The notes under the pieces are model-generated. The model saw nothing but the letters and a program-made list of their open reading frames with translations. It was not told the origin of the DNA and searched no databases. DNA of 24,230 nucleotides from Oscillospiraceae bacterium (lineage in GTDB: Bacteria > Bacillota > Clostridia > Oscillospirales > Ruminococcaceae): positions 1-24,230 of the forward strand of contig JAHHUD010000019.1 of NCBI GenBank assembly GCA_020024185.1. Reading direction: 5' to 3'. Each line of letters begins with the position of its first letter. Position 1 is the stretch's first letter. The position numbers and the translations under genes were made by a program. Below are positions 23,025-24,230 of the stretch, piece after piece.

Positions 23025-23633
23025 ATGTTAAGTCGTATTTTTAATCAAGATAATGCTTTTTTCTCTTTTTGCGGAAAGCTTGCTGATGTTTTTATGCTCA
23101 GTCTTTTATGGATTATTTGTTGTCTGCCTCTTATTACAATTGGCTCATCAACCGCTGCCCTTTATAATACAATTGTAAAGTGTATAAGAGGAAAACAAGA
23201 CCACCCATATTCCACATTTATAGAATGTTTAAAAAAGAATTTTAAAGATGGTATTCCTATAAGTTTTTCTATTATTGCAATATTATTTATTATGTCATAT
23301 CAATTTATATACCTTTGGAATGGGGCAATAGCAGGTTTTAGAGTATCTTTTTTATTTTTAATATTTAACTGCGTGTTTTCCATTATTCCTTTTGGTTTTA
23401 TATGCTGGATATGTCCTATCTTTTCAAGATATGAATTTACATTTTCTCAGCTTGCAGTAACCTCTTTCAAGTTTGTGTTTGCTCATCTTTTTTCTTCTAT
23501 AATTATGGCAGTTATATTTGCAGTTTCTCTTTATTTTTCAAGCATGCTTATATTCCCAATTATTTTTGTACCTTTTATTGTTACTTATATAAACTCTATA
23601 TTTATCGAAAAAGCTTTTAAAAAACACCAATAG
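23025..23633 (+). CDS. YesL/DUF624-family membrane protein
   Basis: A 202-residue protein starting MLSRIFNQDNAFFSFCGKLADVF, the usual opening of YesL-like proteins, followed by CCLPLITIGSSTAALY. Five hydrophobic segments are visible (about 20-45, 80-100, 105-130, 145-165 and 165-190). DUF624 proteins are often encoded beside CUT1 sugar importers and glycan-use genes; their role is not established, and a transporter accessory function is a guess. I chose the ATG at 23025 because GGAGAG lies 7 nt before it and family members begin there; an upstream in-frame ATG at 22950 has no ribosome site. It is divergent from the epimerase operon and shares its regulatory region. Confidence 0.85.
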   Translation: MLSRIFNQDNAFFSFCGKLADVFMLSLLWIICCLPLITIGSSTAALYNTIVKCIRGKQDHPYSTFIECLKKNFKDGIPISFSIIAILFIMSYQFIYLWNGAIAGFRVSFLFLIFNCVFSIIPFGFICWICPIFSRYEFTFSQLAVTSFKFVFAHLFSSIIMAVIFAVSLYFSSMLIFPIIFVPFIVTYINSIFIEKAFKKHQ

Positions 23634-23644
23634 AATAAAAATTT

Positions 23645-23694
23645 AAAGCCGTATATTGTAGTATATAAAAATCTACTCTATACGGCTTTTATTT
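23645..23694. terminator. Bidirectional terminator between YesL-like and YhcH-family genes
   Basis: A 10-bp outer stem (AAAGCCGTAT with ATACGGCTTT) and an inner GTAG/CTAC stem form one long hairpin, with T-rich flanks on both strands, between two convergent genes. Confidence 0.75.
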
Positions 23695-23714
23695 AAAATG
23701 ATTTTCTTTTAATT

Positions 23715-24161
23715 TTATATTTTAACTGGAATTTTAATAACCATTTTTCTTACCTGAATTGGTTTATCAACAGCGATTCCCGGCATATGTGCTATTTCTG
23801 GTGGCATAATCAAAAATTCTCCGGCATTAAGCACATAATATTTTCCTTCAGTTACATTAGAAAAAAACATAATATCACTTTCCTCGTTATATGGTGTGAT
23901 AATTGTATTTTTATCCATTTTATCTATATCTTCAAGACAAAAACCTTCACAACCTTCTAAAATATATTGTACGTCAATATATTTTTTGTGAGCTTCATAT
24001 TTTTGATTTTCTCGTGGATTTGTTGTATAAGTTTGAATATTTATAAACAAACCTTCATCGTTTAAATTATATTTTCCATCTGAAAATTTTTCAGGAGAAA
24101 AATCCTTCATAAAATTATATGCTTCTTCTGAATATTTTTTAATTTCTTCTAATTTTGACAT
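23715..24161 (-). CDS. YhcH/YjgK/YiaL-family (DUF386) protein
   Basis: A 148-residue cupin-like protein. The family pattern is clear: E56 and H58 in KYEAHKKYIDVQYILEG, a central acidic stretch, and H125 in MPPEIAHMPGIA, residues thought to form a metal site. YhcH proteins are encoded with sialic acid genes in many bacteria and have been proposed to handle sugar anomers; EbgC is a relative. Its place at the edge of this locus supports a role in sialic acid use. Length is normal. AAGGAGG lies 7 nt before the ATG at 24161, and a good promoter is just upstream, so it forms its own transcript. Confidence 0.9.
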   Translation of the reverse strand: MSKLEEIKKYSEEAYNFMKDFSPEKFSDGKYNLNDEGLFINIQTYTTNPRENQKYEAHKKYIDVQYILEGCEGFCLEDIDKMDKNTIITPYNEESDIMFFSNVTEGKYYVLNAGEFLIMPPEIAHMPGIAVDKPIQVRKMVIKIPVKI

Positions 24162-24190
24162 ATTAATACCTCCTTATATCAATTAAATTC

Positions 24191-24219
24191 ATCATATCAA
24201 TTTTTATCGCAAATATCAA
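24191..24219 (-). promoter_or_regulatory. Sigma-A-type promoter of the YhcH-family gene
   Basis: On the minus strand TTGATA (24214-24219) and TATGAT (24191-24196) are 17 bp apart. The predicted start near 24184 lies 23 nt before the ATG. No copy of the TTTTCA-N14-TGAAAA dyad is visible here within the window. Confidence 0.6.
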
Positions 24220-24230
24220 TAATATTGTAA

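Overview
The window is low-GC, Gram-positive DNA of clostridial type. The evidence is the strong A+T bias, AGGAGG-type ribosome sites, TTGACA/TATAAT-like promoters spaced 17 bp, a SigK-type sporulation sigma sequence and a CUT1-type sialic acid locus. The NanA-like protein closely resembles, from memory, the N-acetylneuraminate lyase of Ruminococcus gnavus, so a gut Lachnospiraceae-like host is likely. I ran no database search. No rRNA, tRNA, CRISPR array, insertion sequence or complete mobile element is visible, and no gene-free stretch exceeds 300 bases.

Left part (1-5453, all minus strand). A VTT/DedA-like membrane protein, an OmpR-type response regulator and the N-terminal part of a multi-pass sensor kinase (cut by the left edge) form one apparent operon. 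Direct repeats with an 11-bp period lie upstream. Next to it is a 114-codon 5' half of sigK that stops at the position where skin-type elements interrupt this gene; the 3' half is not in the window. Behind it is a 762-residue surface-anchored N-acetylmuramoyl-L-alanine amidase.

Middle part (5658-15081). A minus-strand operon encodes a LolD/MacB-type ATPase, a membrane-anchored Ig-like/CARDB protein and a FtsX/MacB-type permease. Divergent from it are a DUF218 (SanA/YdcF) protein with an unusual start, a Ca2+/Na+ antiporter of the CaxA/YrbG type and a 700-residue GT-C-like membrane protein. A bidirectional terminator separates these from pyrB on the minus strand. This pyrB ends in a PyrI-type zinc ribbon but lacks the nucleotide-binding allosteric domain.

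Right part (15082-24230). This is a sialic acid (N-acetylneuraminate) uptake and catabolism locus. In transcription order on the minus strand it holds an AGE-type epimerase, an RpiR-family regulator, a solute-binding lipoprotein, two CUT1 permeases, NanA, and an MsmK-type ATPase behind an unusual structured leader. A YesL-like membrane protein is divergent, and a YhcH-family protein lies beyond it. The likely route is import by the ABC system, cleavage by NanA to ManNAc plus pyruvate, and epimerisation of ManNAc to GlcNAc by the AGE enzyme. No sialidase or amino-sugar kinase is in the window. Two copies of a dyad, TTTTCA-N14-TGAAAA, sit upstream of the epimerase and binding-protein genes and are the best candidate RpiR operators.
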